A stretch of 64,000 nucleotides of DNA from VYFG01 sp965204165 (GCA_965204165.1 OZ241969.1:3844001-3908000); one strand, 5' to 3'. Positions 17,517 through 26,813 are shown, numbered from the stretch's first letter. Made by a program: numbers and translations. Notes: a model not told the origin generated them from the sequence alone.

Positions 17517-19294
17517 GTGGACCTTTCAGAGGTGTCGGTAGACATCATACCGGCGAGAGATGAATCCCGGTTCCGGGATCTGATGCAGGCGCATCACTAT
17601 CTCGGCGCGGTGCCGGCGCGGGGCGAGACGCTGCGCTATGTGGCCCATCACCGGGGGCGCTGGCTGGCACTGGCCATGTTCTCGGCATCGGCGCTGAAAT
17701 GCGGCGCCCGGGACCGGTGGATCGGCTGGGAGTACGGCATCCGGTTCGGCCGCCTGCACCTGATCACCAACAACTCGCGCTTCCTGATCCTGCCCGGCGC
17801 ACCGCGCAACCTCGGCTCGCGCGTGCTTTCCCTGTGCACCCGCCGCCTCGCCCGCGACTGGCCGCTCCGCTTCGGTCACGGCCTCCTGCTGGTGGAGACC
17901 TTCGTCGACCCCGCCCGCTTCCACGGCACCGTCTACCGCGCCGCCAACTGGATCGAGGTCGGGCATACCCGGGGCTTCGGCCGCGAGGGCCCGGGCTACA
18001 GCGAACACGCAAATCCCAAGCTCGTCTTCGTCCATCCCCTGTCGCGCACCGCCCGCGCCCGCCTCCGGGACCCCTGCCTCGACACCACACTGCAACATGG
18101 AGTACCCAGGATGACTCTCACCGCCGAACAGATGCGATCCCTGCCCGACTTCTTCCGCGACATCGACGATCCCCGACGCCGCCAGGGCCGCCGCCACGCC
18201 CTGTCCACCATGCTGGCATTGGCCGCAGCGGCCACGCTCTGCGGCATGCGCGGCTACAAGGCCATGAGCGAATGGATCGACGACCTCAGCCCCAGGGTCC
18301 TGGAACGTTTCCGCGTACGCCGTTCCAGGAGCGGACACCAGGTGCCCAGCCTGTCCGCCATCCGCAGCGTCCTCATCCGCATCGACCCGGACCAGTTCGA
18401 TGCCGCCCTGCGGGCGTGGCACCAGGTCCATGGCCCAAAGGACACCGCCATTGCCGTCGACGGCAAGACCATCCGGGGCGCCATCGATGACCAGGGCAAC
18501 CGGCCCCACGTGCTCGGCGCCGTCGGCCACCACACCGGAATCCCCTGGAGTCAAAAAAAGTCGGCCTGAAACCGGGGGCCGATGACGAAACCAAACGCAC
18601 CAACGAGATCGGCATCGTCATCCCGCTGCTCGACACCCTCTCCGACATCGAAGGATGCACCATCACCACCGATGCCATGCTCACCCAACGCAAGCTCGCC
18701 GACTATCTCCACGGACGCCGCGCCCACTACCTCTTCACCGTCAAGGGCAACCAGAAAAACCTGCTCGCCGATATCCGACTGCTCCTCGACCGCCACATCC
18801 AGCGCCGTCCGCCGGACTTCACCGACCAGGCCCCCAAACCCGTCCATGGCCGCCGGGAGCGCCGTTCCGTCTGGGTCTCGGACAAGCTCAACCACTACCT
18901 CCAGTTCCCCAACGTCGGACAGGTCTTCGCCGTGATGCGTGAAACCACCGAAACCGCAACCGGCAGGAAACGCCGTGAGATCGCCTACGGAATCACCAGC
19001 CTGACCCCAAATGACGCCTCCCCCGAGCGAATCCTCTCCCTCAACCGCGGGCACTGGTCCGTCGAGGCCATGCATCATGTCCTCGACTGGACCTTCGACG
19101 AGGACCGCAGCCGAATCCGGGCCGGACACGGTCCCCAGAACATGTCCCGCCTCAGGCGATTCGCCATCGGCATCATACAGAGCCGGGGACTCGCCGTCGC
19201 CGAAACCATGCGCCACCTCGCCAGGAATCCCCGACGCATGCTCGACTTCCTCAAGATGACCGACAACGCCAGGCCAAACCCGGCTACCGGCTGA
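17517..19294 (+). CDS. DUF4338-ISAs1 transposase fusion, copy 1 (programmed -1 frameshift)
   Basis: Residues about 7-190 are a DUF4338 core (DRWIGWEYGIRFGRLHLITN, NSRFLILPGAPRNLGSRVLS, LLVETFVDP, YRAANWIEVG). From about residue 199 the sequence is an ISAs1-family transposase (LPDFFRDIDDPRRRQGRRHA; first Asp in IAVDGKTIRG). The first frame ends at 18569, but at 18553-18559 a run of seven A gives the slippery heptamer A-AAA-AAG in phase. A -1 shift continues as VGLKPGADDETKRTNEIG to 19294, supplying the second Asp (TTDAMLTQRK) and Glu (GHWSVEAMHHVLDW). The fused product is about 592 residues. An internal ATG at 18111 with GGAG eight bases upstream could start a transposase without DUF4338. Both copies keep the same layout, arguing for programmed shifting rather than decay. 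Confidence 0.82.
18099..18113 (+). promoter_or_regulatory. Internal ribosome binding site inside the fusion gene
   Basis: GGAG (18099-18102), 8-base spacer, ATG (18111), in frame. It lies precisely at the junction between DUF4338 and the transposase domain. Confidence 0.5.
18553..18582 (+). promoter_or_regulatory. -1 ribosomal frameshift signal
   Basis: Slippery A-AAA-AAG (18554-18560) followed directly by a stem-loop, TCGGCC (18561-18566) pairing with GGCCGA (18577-18582). The dnaX-type heptamer is well known in IS elements. The absence of a spacer before the stem is unusual. Confidence 0.65.
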
Positions 19295-19508
19295 GCATCC
19301 CTCCAGGCCCCGAATCCTCAGCCCCTCAACACACAGGGGCGGGAACAGTCATGCCTCAACGGAACGGAAATCCACCTCCGGGAACATCAACCTGCCCGGT
19401 GTAACCACCATGGCGCCCAATTCAGTCCAAAGTGGCCAAAATAATCCGTGATAAATCCCAAGCACGGCAGTAACGATCTCTTCGGGCGAATCAGAACAAA
19501 TTTGCCTT

Positions 19509-19520
19509 GGTCTTGTACTC
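19509..19520. repeat. 12-bp target-site duplication, ISAs1-type copy 1, right
   Basis: GGTCTTGTACTC, identical to 17384-17395. Confidence 0.93.
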
Positions 19521-19538
19521 CGTTTGCTTGTTTTTCAT
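19509..19538 (-). pseudogene. Small coiled-coil membrane protein, 5' part
   Basis: ATG at 19538 preceded by GGAGG; encodes MKNKQTEYKT and then meets ISAs1-type copy 1. The rest of the gene is at 17237-17395. Confidence 0.7.
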
Positions 19539-19784
19539 TCGTTCCTCCAGGATGGAGTGTTTCTTGGAGAGATCGTGGAAAGCCTGTTAATTCAGAGTTG
19601 AATGGTACCTTATTTCATGGGAATCGTCTTTGAGAAAGGCGTCGGCAGAAATCGCCAGCAGCATTGTGGAGACGTTCGCCGACATGGCACCCGATATCCC
19701 TTCCGACCTTGTCCGTATCGTCTGATGCCAGTCTGGCCATGAGTTGATCGGCTGCACCGGGTCGATGCTGTACCGTTTCCCCTG
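19539..19784. other. Short region with a possible plus-strand gene remnant
   Basis: On the plus strand an open stretch from about 19590 to 19723 reads like a protein C-terminus (SSLRKASAEIASSIVETFAD, ending in SDLVRIV) but has no start. I do not recognise it; it may be a remnant of a gene lost before the elements arrived. Confidence 0.25.
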
Positions 19785-20318
19785 CTACTCCCGTTCCCCG
19801 CGGCCAGGCAGGTTGCGCTCGTAGGCGGCATTCGCAATCCGTCCCGATTCGGCCGGGCCGATCACCTCGTCCAGCAGCGCCTTCATCTCGCCATAGCGCC
19901 CGGTGCGCGTCATCTCGTCCAGCCGCGTCTCAAAGAGGGCCCGGATCATCGCCGGCAGGTTGGGCCTTAGGGGATCGTCCTGGAACATCTGTTCCGACAT
20001 CAGCGCGGCAAACGCCGCCAGGTTGTCATGAAGCTCGCCCTGCTCCCCGGCGCCAAGGACCAGTTCCTGCGGTGCATCGGTTGTCGTCCCGCGGGAACCG
20101 GGATCCACGGTCAGGGCACGCTCGACCAGGAAGCGCGAGATGGGCTTGCCCGCTTCCCGGGCCCGCTCCCGCATCCGTTCCCACTCCAGCGGCGTGCAGG
20201 AAACCGAATGGGTCGTCGACCGCATCTCCTTCGGTTTTCTGTTTTTTCGATTCTTTCCATTCTTCCGGTTCTGCCTTGCTTCCCCTTCTTCCAATCCCTC
20301 CCCGTTCTCCCGGCTCAT
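19785..20318 (-). CDS. Ribbon-helix-helix-like protein, mobilisation-accessory type (A)
   Basis: A 177-residue protein. After a lysine/asparagine-rich low-complexity start (RQNRKNGKNRKNRK) it has a ribbon-helix-helix-like segment (HSVSCTPLEWERMRERAREA, GKPISRFLVERAL) like those of MobC or other relaxosome and antitoxin proteins. A helical C-terminal domain of unknown role follows. Its start overlaps the end of the preceding gene by four bases, so the two are translationally coupled. The two genes upstream encode the same N-terminal motif. No relaxase gene is present nearby. Confidence 0.6.
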   Translation of the reverse strand: MSRENGEGLEEGEARQNRKNGKNRKNRKPKEMRSTTHSVSCTPLEWERMRERAREAGKPISRFLVERALTVDPGSRGTTTDAPQELVLGAGEQGELHDNLAAFAALMSEQMFQDDPLRPNLPAMIRALFETRLDEMTRTGRYGEMKALLDEVIGPAESGRIANAAYERNLPGRGERE

Positions 20319-20662
20319 TGTCCGTCTCCGTCCGGAATGCCGGGTATCACGCTCTGGTGGCCGGACGGCTCCCTTGCCGAGCGGTAGAGGAATTCCATCG
20401 CCTGCCGGGGCGTCACGCCGGTGCCGGGAAACGGCGCCAGCAGGTCCTGGACGGCGAGAAGAAGAAGATTTGCCCGGTGATAGAGATCGCGCTGCTCCTC
20501 CCCGGTCAGCACCAGCTGCGGCACGGAGTCCTCTTCATCGTCAAGGGCACAGGCAACCACGAACCGGGATATCTTCATCCCCGCGGCATCGGCCCGTTTC
20601 CGGATCGCCTCCCATTCACCCGGAGGGCAGGTCACGCAATATTGCCGTGATCTCTTCTTCAC
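20315..20662 (-). CDS. Ribbon-helix-helix-like protein, mobilisation-accessory type (B)
   Basis: A 115-residue protein beginning KKRSRQYCVTCPPGEWEAIR with GMKISRFVVACAL, the same layout as its two neighbours. The C-terminal half is helical and differs from both. It is the middle gene of three and overlaps the next by ATGA. A purine-rich tract (AAGAAAAAGAAAAAG, 20752-20775) lies upstream. Confidence 0.6.
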   Translation of the reverse strand: MKKRSRQYCVTCPPGEWEAIRKRADAAGMKISRFVVACALDDEEDSVPQLVLTGEEQRDLYHRANLLLLAVQDLLAPFPGTGVTPRQAMEFLYRSAREPSGHQSVIPGIPDGDGQ

Positions 20663-20772
20663 GGTTTCAATGCTTCAGGATCGAAACCGGGGATAACGGG
20701 GACAACATGAGAAACAGGAAATACGGGGAAAGAAGTCAGCGCAGGAAGCAGAAGAAAAAGAAAAAGAAAAAA

Positions 20773-21102
20773 TCATCCGGCGGTTTTCTCGGCCTCGATA
20801 ATTTCATCAGCCTCCTCGAGCAGCTTCAGCCAGTCCTCCCTGGCGCCCACCTCCTCGAAGCGAAGCTCCTGGATTCTCGCCAGCACCAGCAGGTCCCGGG
20901 CAACCCGTCTTGCCACCCCGCCCGGAAGGACCGGCTCCTCCTTTCCCACATCCCGCTCAACGATACGCTGGACGATATACCGAGACACCGGCATGGACGC
21001 GGCCTTCGCCTTTCGGGTGATGATGTGCCATTCGCTGTCCGTTACGGTGATACTCCGGTTCCGCCTTTTTGTATGATTTTTTGTATGAGAAATTTCGTTC
21101 AC
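20773..21102 (-). CDS. Ribbon-helix-helix-like protein, mobilisation-accessory type (C)
   Basis: A 109-residue protein from a GTG start. Its RNRSITVTDSEWHIITRKAK and PVSRYIVQRIVERD segments match the RHH-like pattern of the next two genes. The acidic helical C-terminus ends in ADEIIEAEKTAG. It is the first gene of the cluster; the AT-rich region upstream (21103-21460) probably holds its promoter. Confidence 0.58.
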   Translation of the reverse strand: MNEISHTKNHTKRRNRSITVTDSEWHIITRKAKAASMPVSRYIVQRIVERDVGKEEPVLPGGVARRVARDLLVLARIQELRFEEVGAREDWLKLLEEADEIIEAEKTAG

Positions 21103-21754
21103 GATGATGCATTCCCAGAGCAGTTGCGGATCAAAACGAAAGACGGAAAAGTCGACAAAATGGCATCATATTGATACTGAAAACACCAATGGAATACATT
21201 GGCAAGGAATATATGAATTCATACAGTGCTACGTACTATCCTCAGAGAATATTGGATACAGCGTGCAGCAAGAAATAGGACTCATTTTTCCCGGAATGCA
21301 ACAAACCAGCAAAATTCGAACAACATTCATATAGTATAGATGAACGGGGAATTTGTTGCAAAGAAGGATAACATGCTGTAATATAACAATAAGTCCGGGA
21401 GAAAATACGGGATACCGGAAGATAATATATCTTAATTCAAGATAATTTTTCGGTACACCTTGGACAGAGGTGCTATTGTAACTGCCCAGGCATTCCTGCA
21501 AAGCTCCGTAGTCGCCGGATTTGGCTCCTGGACTGGCACGATCCGGCAAGAACATTCGACGGCCGCTCACGGTCATCGGGCCTGCCGCAATGGGCAGGGC
21601 TTTCCGGCATCGATCCCTACTTCACCCGAGAATCAGCCAGCATGTACCCGCATAGACCGCACGCCTTGTCCAATCCGGCCGTCACGCCGGAATACGGATT
21701 CCCCGCCGAAGGCCGGACGGAGCCTGCATCGGACCGAATCAGGTTGTTACCCCG
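21103..21754. other. AT-rich intergenic region, no gene seen
   Basis: Base composition drops sharply from about 21110 to 21460. The longest open stretch has no coding character or ribosome site. From 21460 the sequence returns to high GC with nothing recognisable before the split membrane gene. Confidence 0.6.
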
Positions 21755-21888
21755 ATGAACATGCGCTTCTGGCTCCTTGCGCTTGTGTGGCTGCCGGCCG
21801 GCGTGGTGGCGGTCACACTGGTCCGCTTCGGCACGACGGCCGGGTTTGCCATGCACCCGGCGGACTTGCCGATGGCGGCGGCATCGCC
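21755..21888 (+). pseudogene. Multi-helix membrane protein, 5' part (split by ISAs1-type copy 2)
   Basis: Starts MNMRFWLLALVWLPAG with a membrane helix and is cut by the element within the codon following PMAAAS. The 3' part is at 24002-24239. Joined, the gene would encode about 120 residues with three or four hydrophobic segments. Family unknown; it could be a conjugation- or island-associated membrane protein given the neighbours, which is only a guess. Confidence 0.7.
21877..21888. repeat. 12-bp target-site duplication, ISAs1-type copy 2, left
   Basis: GGCGGCATCGCC; the right copy at 24002-24013 reads GGCGGCATCGCT (11 of 12). Confidence 0.85.
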
Positions 21889-24001
21889 AAGGCAAATTTG
21901 TTCTGATTCGCCCGAAGAGATCGTTACTGCCGTGCTTGGGATTTATCACGGATTATTTTGGCCACTTTGGACTGAATTGGGCGCCATGGTGGTTACACCG
22001 GGCAGGTTGATGTTCCCGGAGGTGGATTTCCGTTCCGTTGAGGCATGACTGTTCCCGCCCCTGTGTGTTGAGGGGCTGAGGATTCGGGGCCTGGAGGGAT
22101 GCTCAGCCGGTAGCCGGGTTTGGCCTGGCGTTGTCGGTCATCTTGAGGAAGTCGAGCATGCGTCGGGGATTCCTGGCGAGGTGGCGCATGGTTTCGGCGA
22201 CGGCGAGTCCCCGGCTCTGTATGATGCCGATGGCGAATCGCCTGAGGCGGGACATGTTCTGGGGACCGTGTCCGGCCCGGATTCGGCTGCGGTCCTCGTC
22301 GAAGGTCCAGTCGAGGACATGATGCATGGCCTCGACGGACCAGTGCCCGCGGTTGAGGGAGAGGATTCGCTCGGGGGAGGCGTCATTTGGGGTCAGGCTG
22401 GTGATTCCGTAGGCGATCTCACGGCGTTTCCTGCCGGTTGCGGTTTCGGTGGTTTCACGCATCACGGCGAAGACCTGTCCGACGTTGGGGAACTGGAGGT
22501 AGTGGTTGAGCTTGTCCGAGACCCAGACGGAACGGCGCTCCCGGCGGCCATGGACGGGTTTGGGGGCCTGGTCGGTGAAGTCCGGCGGACGGCGCTGGAT
22601 GTGGCGGTCGAGGAGCAGTCGGATATCGGCGAGCAGGTTTTTCTGGTTGCCCTTGACGGTGAAGAGGTAGTGGGCGCGGCGTCCGTGGAGATAGTCGGCG
22701 AGCTTGCGTTGGGTGAGCATGGCATCGGTGGTGATGGTGCATCCTTCGATGTCGGAGAGGGTGTCGAGCAGCGGGATGACGATGCCGATCTCGTTGGTGC
22801 GTTTGGTTTCGTCATCGGCCCCCGGTTTCAGGCCGACTTTTTTTGACTCCAGGGGATTCCGGTGTGGTGGCCGACGGCGCCGAGCACGTGGGGCCGGTTG
22901 CCCTGGTCATCGATGGCGCCCCGGATGGTCTTGCCGTCGACGGCAATGGCGGTGTCCTTTGGGCCATGGACCTGGTGCCACGCCCGCAGGGCGGCATCGA
23001 ACTGGTCCGGGTCGATGCGGATGAGGACGCTGCGGATGGCGGACAGGCTGGGCACCTGGTGTCCGCTCCTGGAACGGCGTACGCGGAAACGTTCCAGGAC
23101 CCTGGGGCTGAGGTCGTCGATCCATTCGCTCATGGCCTTGTAGCCGCGCATGCCGCAGAGCGTGGCCGCTGCGGCCAATGCCAGCATGGTGGACAGGGCG
23201 TGGCGGCGGCCCTGGCGGCGTCGGGGATCGTCGATGTCGCGGAAGAAGTCGGGCAGGGATCGCATCTGTTCGGCGGTGAGAGTCATCCTGGGTACTCCAT
23301 GTTGCAGTGTGGTGTCGAGGCAGGGGTCCCGGAGGCGGGCGCGGGCGGTGCGCGACAGGGGATGGACGAAGACGAGCTTGGGATTTGCGTGTTCGCTGTA
23401 GCCCGGGCCCTCGCGGCCGAAGCCCCGGGTATGCCCGACCTCGATCCAGTTGGCGGCGCGGTAGACGGTGCCGTGGAAGCGGGCGGGGTCGACGAAGGTC
23501 TCCACCAGCAGGAGGCCGTGACCGAAGCGGAGCGGCCAGTCGCGGGCGAGGCGGCGGGTGCACAGGGAAAGCACGCGCGAGCCGAGGTTGCGCGGTGCGC
23601 CGGGCAGGATCAGGAAGCGCGAGTTGTTGGTGATCAGGTGCAGGCGGCCGAACCGGATGCCGTACTCCCAGCCGATCCACCGGTCCCGGGCGCCGCATTT
23701 CAGCGCCGATGCCGAGAACATGGCCAGTGCCAGCCAGCGCCCCCGGTGATGGGCCACATAGCGCAGCGTCTCGCCCCGCGCCGGCACCGCGCCGAGATAG
23801 TGATGCGCCTGCATCAGATCCCGGAACCGGGATTCATCTCTCGCCGGTATGATGTCTACCGACACCTCTGAAAGGTCCACCTTGCGTATGTCCGTCTGAT
23901 GGTCTTGTGACGGGATTTATACCAGTACCCGGGGGAAAAGTCCAGTGTTTGGGGTAAGTCCTTTGACCGGAAGAAAAAACTCTGCAGAAAAGAATTACCC
24001 T
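21889..24001 (-). mobile_element. ISAs1-type insertion sequence with DUF4338, copy 2 (2,113 bp, inverted)
   Basis: Reverse complement of 17396-19508 with no difference noticed in the stretches compared. Its own, different target duplication shows that it inserted independently. Confidence 0.93.
22103..23880 (-). CDS. DUF4338-ISAs1 transposase fusion, copy 2 (programmed -1 frameshift)
   Basis: Same product as copy 1: a GTG start at 23880, first frame ending at 22828, the slippery A run at 22838-22844, and continuation in the -1 frame to 22103. The internal ATG is at 23286. Identity with copy 1 suggests recent transposition, so the element was probably active not long ago. Confidence 0.82.
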
Positions 24002-24239
24002 GGCGGCATCGCTGGCCCTGGTTGCGCCCTGCGGCCTGCCCCTGGCGCTGGGGTGCCGAAAGCTGTGGCGCCTGGGCCGCCGCCGTACCGCCTGGTTGGC
24101 GGGCGCCCTTCTCGGCTTCGTCACCACCGGATCGACCATCATTGCGGGCCTGCTCGGGCCGGTGGCCATCGCACTTTGTGCGGCGTTCCTCAGCCTGCCG
24201 GTCTGGGCTGCGGCATGGTATTGGGCCCGACGGGGCTGA
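24002..24239 (+). pseudogene. Multi-helix membrane protein, 3' part
   Basis: In frame with 21755-21888 once the element and one target repeat are removed: PMAAAS-LALVAPCGLPLALG, then hydrophobic helices (LAGALLGFVTTGSTIIAGLL; FLSLPVWAAAWYW) and a stop at 24237. Confidence 0.7.
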
Positions 24240-24285
24240 GCGGAGCCGGACGCCGGCCCATCAGCATCCGGGGGATTACCCCCAT

Positions 24286-25041
24286 TCAGAGTATCTGGCT
24301 GAGAAACTCCTGCGTCCGGGGATCCCTGGCCTCGGTGAAAAACGTCGCCGGGGGACCATGTTCCACGATGACGCCCCGGTCGGTGAAATAGATGTGGTCC
24401 GCGACTTCCCTTGCGAACCCCATTTCGTGGGTAACCAGGATGCAGGTCATCCCGCTCTGGGCGAGGTCCCTGATCACGGTCAATACTTCCTTCACTGTTT
24501 CCGGATCCAGCGCTGCGGTGACCTCGTCGAACAGCATGACATCCGGATTCATCGCCAGTGAACGGGCGATGGCCACGCGCTGCTGCTGCCCCCCCGACAG
24601 TTCCCCGGGATAACTGTCCTCCTTGCCCTGGAGGTTTACCCTTGCCATCAGTTCCAGGGACCGCTTCTCCACTTCCTCCCTGGGCTGCTTCAAGACCTTG
24701 AGCGGCGCCATCATCACGTTCTGCAACGCGGTCTTGTGCGGGAACAGGTTGTACTGCTGGAACACCATCCCGACTTTCTTGCGAAGCTCAAGCTTGTTGA
24801 GGGCGGGATCATGCACCTCCTGTCCCTCGACCAGGATGGAACCGGAGTTGATGGGATTCAGGGCATTGATGCAGCGGATCAGGGTGGACTTGCCGGAACC
24901 GGAAGGACCGATGATGCAGATCACCTCGCCTTTCATGACATCCAGCGATATGCCCTTCAGCACCTCGAGATCGCCAAACGATTTGTGCACCTCGCGCAGG
25001 GACACAAGCGGCTGGTCCGGGGTCCAGGTGTCTGTGCTCAT
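24286..25041 (-). CDS. Polar amino-acid-type ABC transporter ATP-binding protein
   Basis: A 251-residue ATPase of the GlnQ/HisP type that powers the importer encoded by the two genes before it. Walker A is GPSGSGKST, the Q-loop follows in FQQYNLFPHKT, the signature is LSGGQQQRVAIA and Walker B is VMLFDE. The usual proline after Walker B (DEPTSALD) is valine here (DEVTAALD). It is the last gene of a minus-strand operon, 21 bp after the permease gene. Substrate is likely a betaine or modified amino acid judging from the MttB-type gene in the operon. Confidence 0.93.
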   Translation of the reverse strand: MSTDTWTPDQPLVSLREVHKSFGDLEVLKGISLDVMKGEVICIIGPSGSGKSTLIRCINALNPINSGSILVEGQEVHDPALNKLELRKKVGMVFQQYNLFPHKTALQNVMMAPLKVLKQPREEVEKRSLELMARVNLQGKEDSYPGELSGGQQQRVAIARSLAMNPDVMLFDEVTAALDPETVKEVLTVIRDLAQSGMTCILVTHEMGFAREVADHIYFTDRGVIVEHGPPATFFTEARDPRTQEFLSQIL

Positions 25042-25062
25042 ATCGGAATAGTCCCGCCGGAG

Positions 25063-25971
25063 TTACTGTTTGACGGCGAATTTGCGCTCAAGGCGCAGTG
25101 TCCACCTGGCGATGGGATAACAATAGAGAAAAAAGATCACCAGGGCAAACCCGAAGTACGGCAGAAGCAGTTCGGGATGATTGTCCTCCGCTTCCATCGC
25201 CTGGCGTGACAGGGTCACCAGTTCCTCCACCCCGAGCAATGAAACCAGCGGAGTAGCCATGGTGAGAATGGCATACCAGTTCATCCATGGCGGGATCATG
25301 CGTTTGAAGCACTGCGGCAGTATGATCTGCCACAGGATCTGGCGGCGGGTGAACGCCAGCGATTCCGCCGCCTCCCACTGTCCCGTGGGTACCGACTGGA
25401 TGCCCCCGCGCACGATTTCCGAGATGTTGGCCATGATGGGCAATGCCAGTCCGAAAACGGCTTTCATCCAGTCCGGGATCAGGTAGATTTTCCCACCCAG
25501 CTCGAACTCGAACGGAAAGGCCAGCATCACGATGAACAGCAGCACCAGCCAGGGCGAATTGCGGAACAGCTGGGTCACGAACCAGCTCAACCCGGAAAGC
25601 AGGCGAACCGGCGACACCTGGCCCAGCCCCAGCAGGACCCCTGCGGCGGTCCCGATCAGCATCGTCAGGAAGCTGATCAGGATGTTGAGCGTGAAGCCCT
25701 CTCCCACCAGGAACGGAAGCCAGCGCCAGAGCGCCTCGAAAGCCTGGGCATGGGTATAGCCGCCCTGTGCAAGAACCAGCACGGGCCAGAGCAGCATCAG
25801 GGCTGCAGCGGCGAACAGCACGCCCGGGCCGAGACTGTCCAGCCAGCGGCTGAAACCGAGCTCCGACACACTCCCCCGGGACGTCAGCCGATACGGCTTC
25901 AGCACCGGGAGGTCGGTACCGGCGGCCGCGCCGGGATCGATACCTGGAATCGGCCTTGAAAGGGATCTCAT
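25063..25971 (-). CDS. Amino-acid-type ABC transporter permease (second subunit)
   Basis: A 302-residue inner-membrane permease (HisM/GlnP type) with about six helices and the ATPase-contact EAA loop in WEAAESLAFTRRQILWQIIL. It has an N-terminal cytoplasmic extension of about 45 residues. Its ATG overlaps the stop of the first permease (25968-25971), so the two are coupled and likely form a heterodimer. Confidence 0.92.
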   Translation of the reverse strand: MRSLSRPIPGIDPGAAAGTDLPVLKPYRLTSRGSVSELGFSRWLDSLGPGVLFAAAALMLLWPVLVLAQGGYTHAQAFEALWRWLPFLVGEGFTLNILISFLTMLIGTAAGVLLGLGQVSPVRLLSGLSWFVTQLFRNSPWLVLLFIVMLAFPFEFELGGKIYLIPDWMKAVFGLALPIMANISEIVRGGIQSVPTGQWEAAESLAFTRRQILWQIILPQCFKRMIPPWMNWYAILTMATPLVSLLGVEELVTLSRQAMEAEDNHPELLLPYFGFALVIFFLYCYPIARWTLRLERKFAVKQ

Positions 25972-26720
25972 TGCCCGTAACCCGGAATCCGCGCCGCCCG
26001 CTCCCAGGAATTCATCGCCATCACGAGTATGCCCACCAGGACGATATAGACCAGGAACAGCACCACCATGCAGGCGTACTGCGCGGTGGAGTAGTCGTTG
26101 TAGATGCTCACCATCTGGTAGAGCAGTTCGGGAACCGCGATGGCCAGGGCCTGGGTGGTGGTCTTCACCAGGTTCACCAGGTTGTTGTTGAGCGCCGGCA
26201 GACTGACCCGGAATGCAAGCGGGAATACCACGTTCGTGAAGGTCTGCAGACGGCTCATGCCCAGGGACTCGGCAGCTTCCCGGGTGGATTCGGGAATGGC
26301 CTCGATGCCGGCACGGAATATCTCGACGTTGAACGCGCCGGCGAAGAACGACAGCGATATGATTGCCCAGCCGACGTTGGAGATGATCGGTATCTCAAGC
26401 CAGCCGTCCGGTGAATACGTCGGAGTGAACTGGCCCAGGGCAAAATAGAAGAACAGCAGCTGGATCAGCGGCGGCGTGTTGCGGAAAAACTGGATATAGC
26501 CCTGTACAAGGCTCCTGACCAGGCCGGACCTGGCGCCCTGGAGCCACGCCCCGACCAGGCCGATGACCACGCTCAGGATCACGCAGGTCACCGAAAGCTT
26601 GACGGTCACCCAAAGACCGGTCAGCACCCGGTCCGTCTGCACCGGGTCATAGAAGAAGATGAAGTTCCAGCGCGGATGGTCCGCCGACAGGTCGAAGAAA
26701 AACTGCTGGAACGCGTTCAT
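25968..26720 (-). CDS. Amino-acid-type ABC transporter permease (first subunit)
   Basis: A 250-residue inner-membrane permease. The EAA loop is TREAAESLGMSRLQTFTNVV and hydrophobic helices span the protein. It follows the binding-protein gene by 93 bp and overlaps the second permease by four bases. Together they form the channel of the importer. Confidence 0.92.
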   Translation of the reverse strand: MNAFQQFFFDLSADHPRWNFIFFYDPVQTDRVLTGLWVTVKLSVTCVILSVVIGLVGAWLQGARSGLVRSLVQGYIQFFRNTPPLIQLLFFYFALGQFTPTYSPDGWLEIPIISNVGWAIISLSFFAGAFNVEIFRAGIEAIPESTREAAESLGMSRLQTFTNVVFPLAFRVSLPALNNNLVNLVKTTTQALAIAVPELLYQMVSIYNDYSTAQYACMVVLFLVYIVLVGILVMAMNSWERAARIPGYGQ

Positions 26721-26813
26721 GGCCGATCAGTCACCACAACGGGGGTTACAACCGGCCGGGGGCGGGGGACGGCGTCCGGCCGTCCCCTCCCCGTGCAGTC
26801 AATGGTCAGGTGA

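Larger units (their letters stand above)
17396..19508 (+). mobile_element. ISAs1-type insertion sequence with DUF4338, copy 1 (2,113 bp)
   Basis: Ends read AGGGTAATTCTTTTCTG on the left and, complemented, AAGGCAAATTTGTTCTG on the right (12 of 17 match), bounded by a perfect 12-bp target duplication. It matches 21889-24001, the inverted copy, in length and at every stretch compared. It carries one transposase gene read through a -1 frameshift. Confidence 0.93.

Noticed and set aside
19448..19633. Small ORF starting MINPKHGSNDLFGRIR across the right end of ISAs1-type copy 1
   Set aside because: The same start appears at the end of copy 2 joined to unrelated sequence. It is element end plus flank, not a gene.
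21104..21334. 76-codon ORF in the AT-rich gap
   Set aside because: No ribosome site, no codon bias like neighbouring genes, no recognisable fold. Probably regulatory or junk DNA.
17396..24001. The two inverted ISAs1-type copies as ends of one composite transposon
   Set aside because: Each copy has its own, different 12-bp target duplication, and each interrupts a separate gene. They inserted independently.
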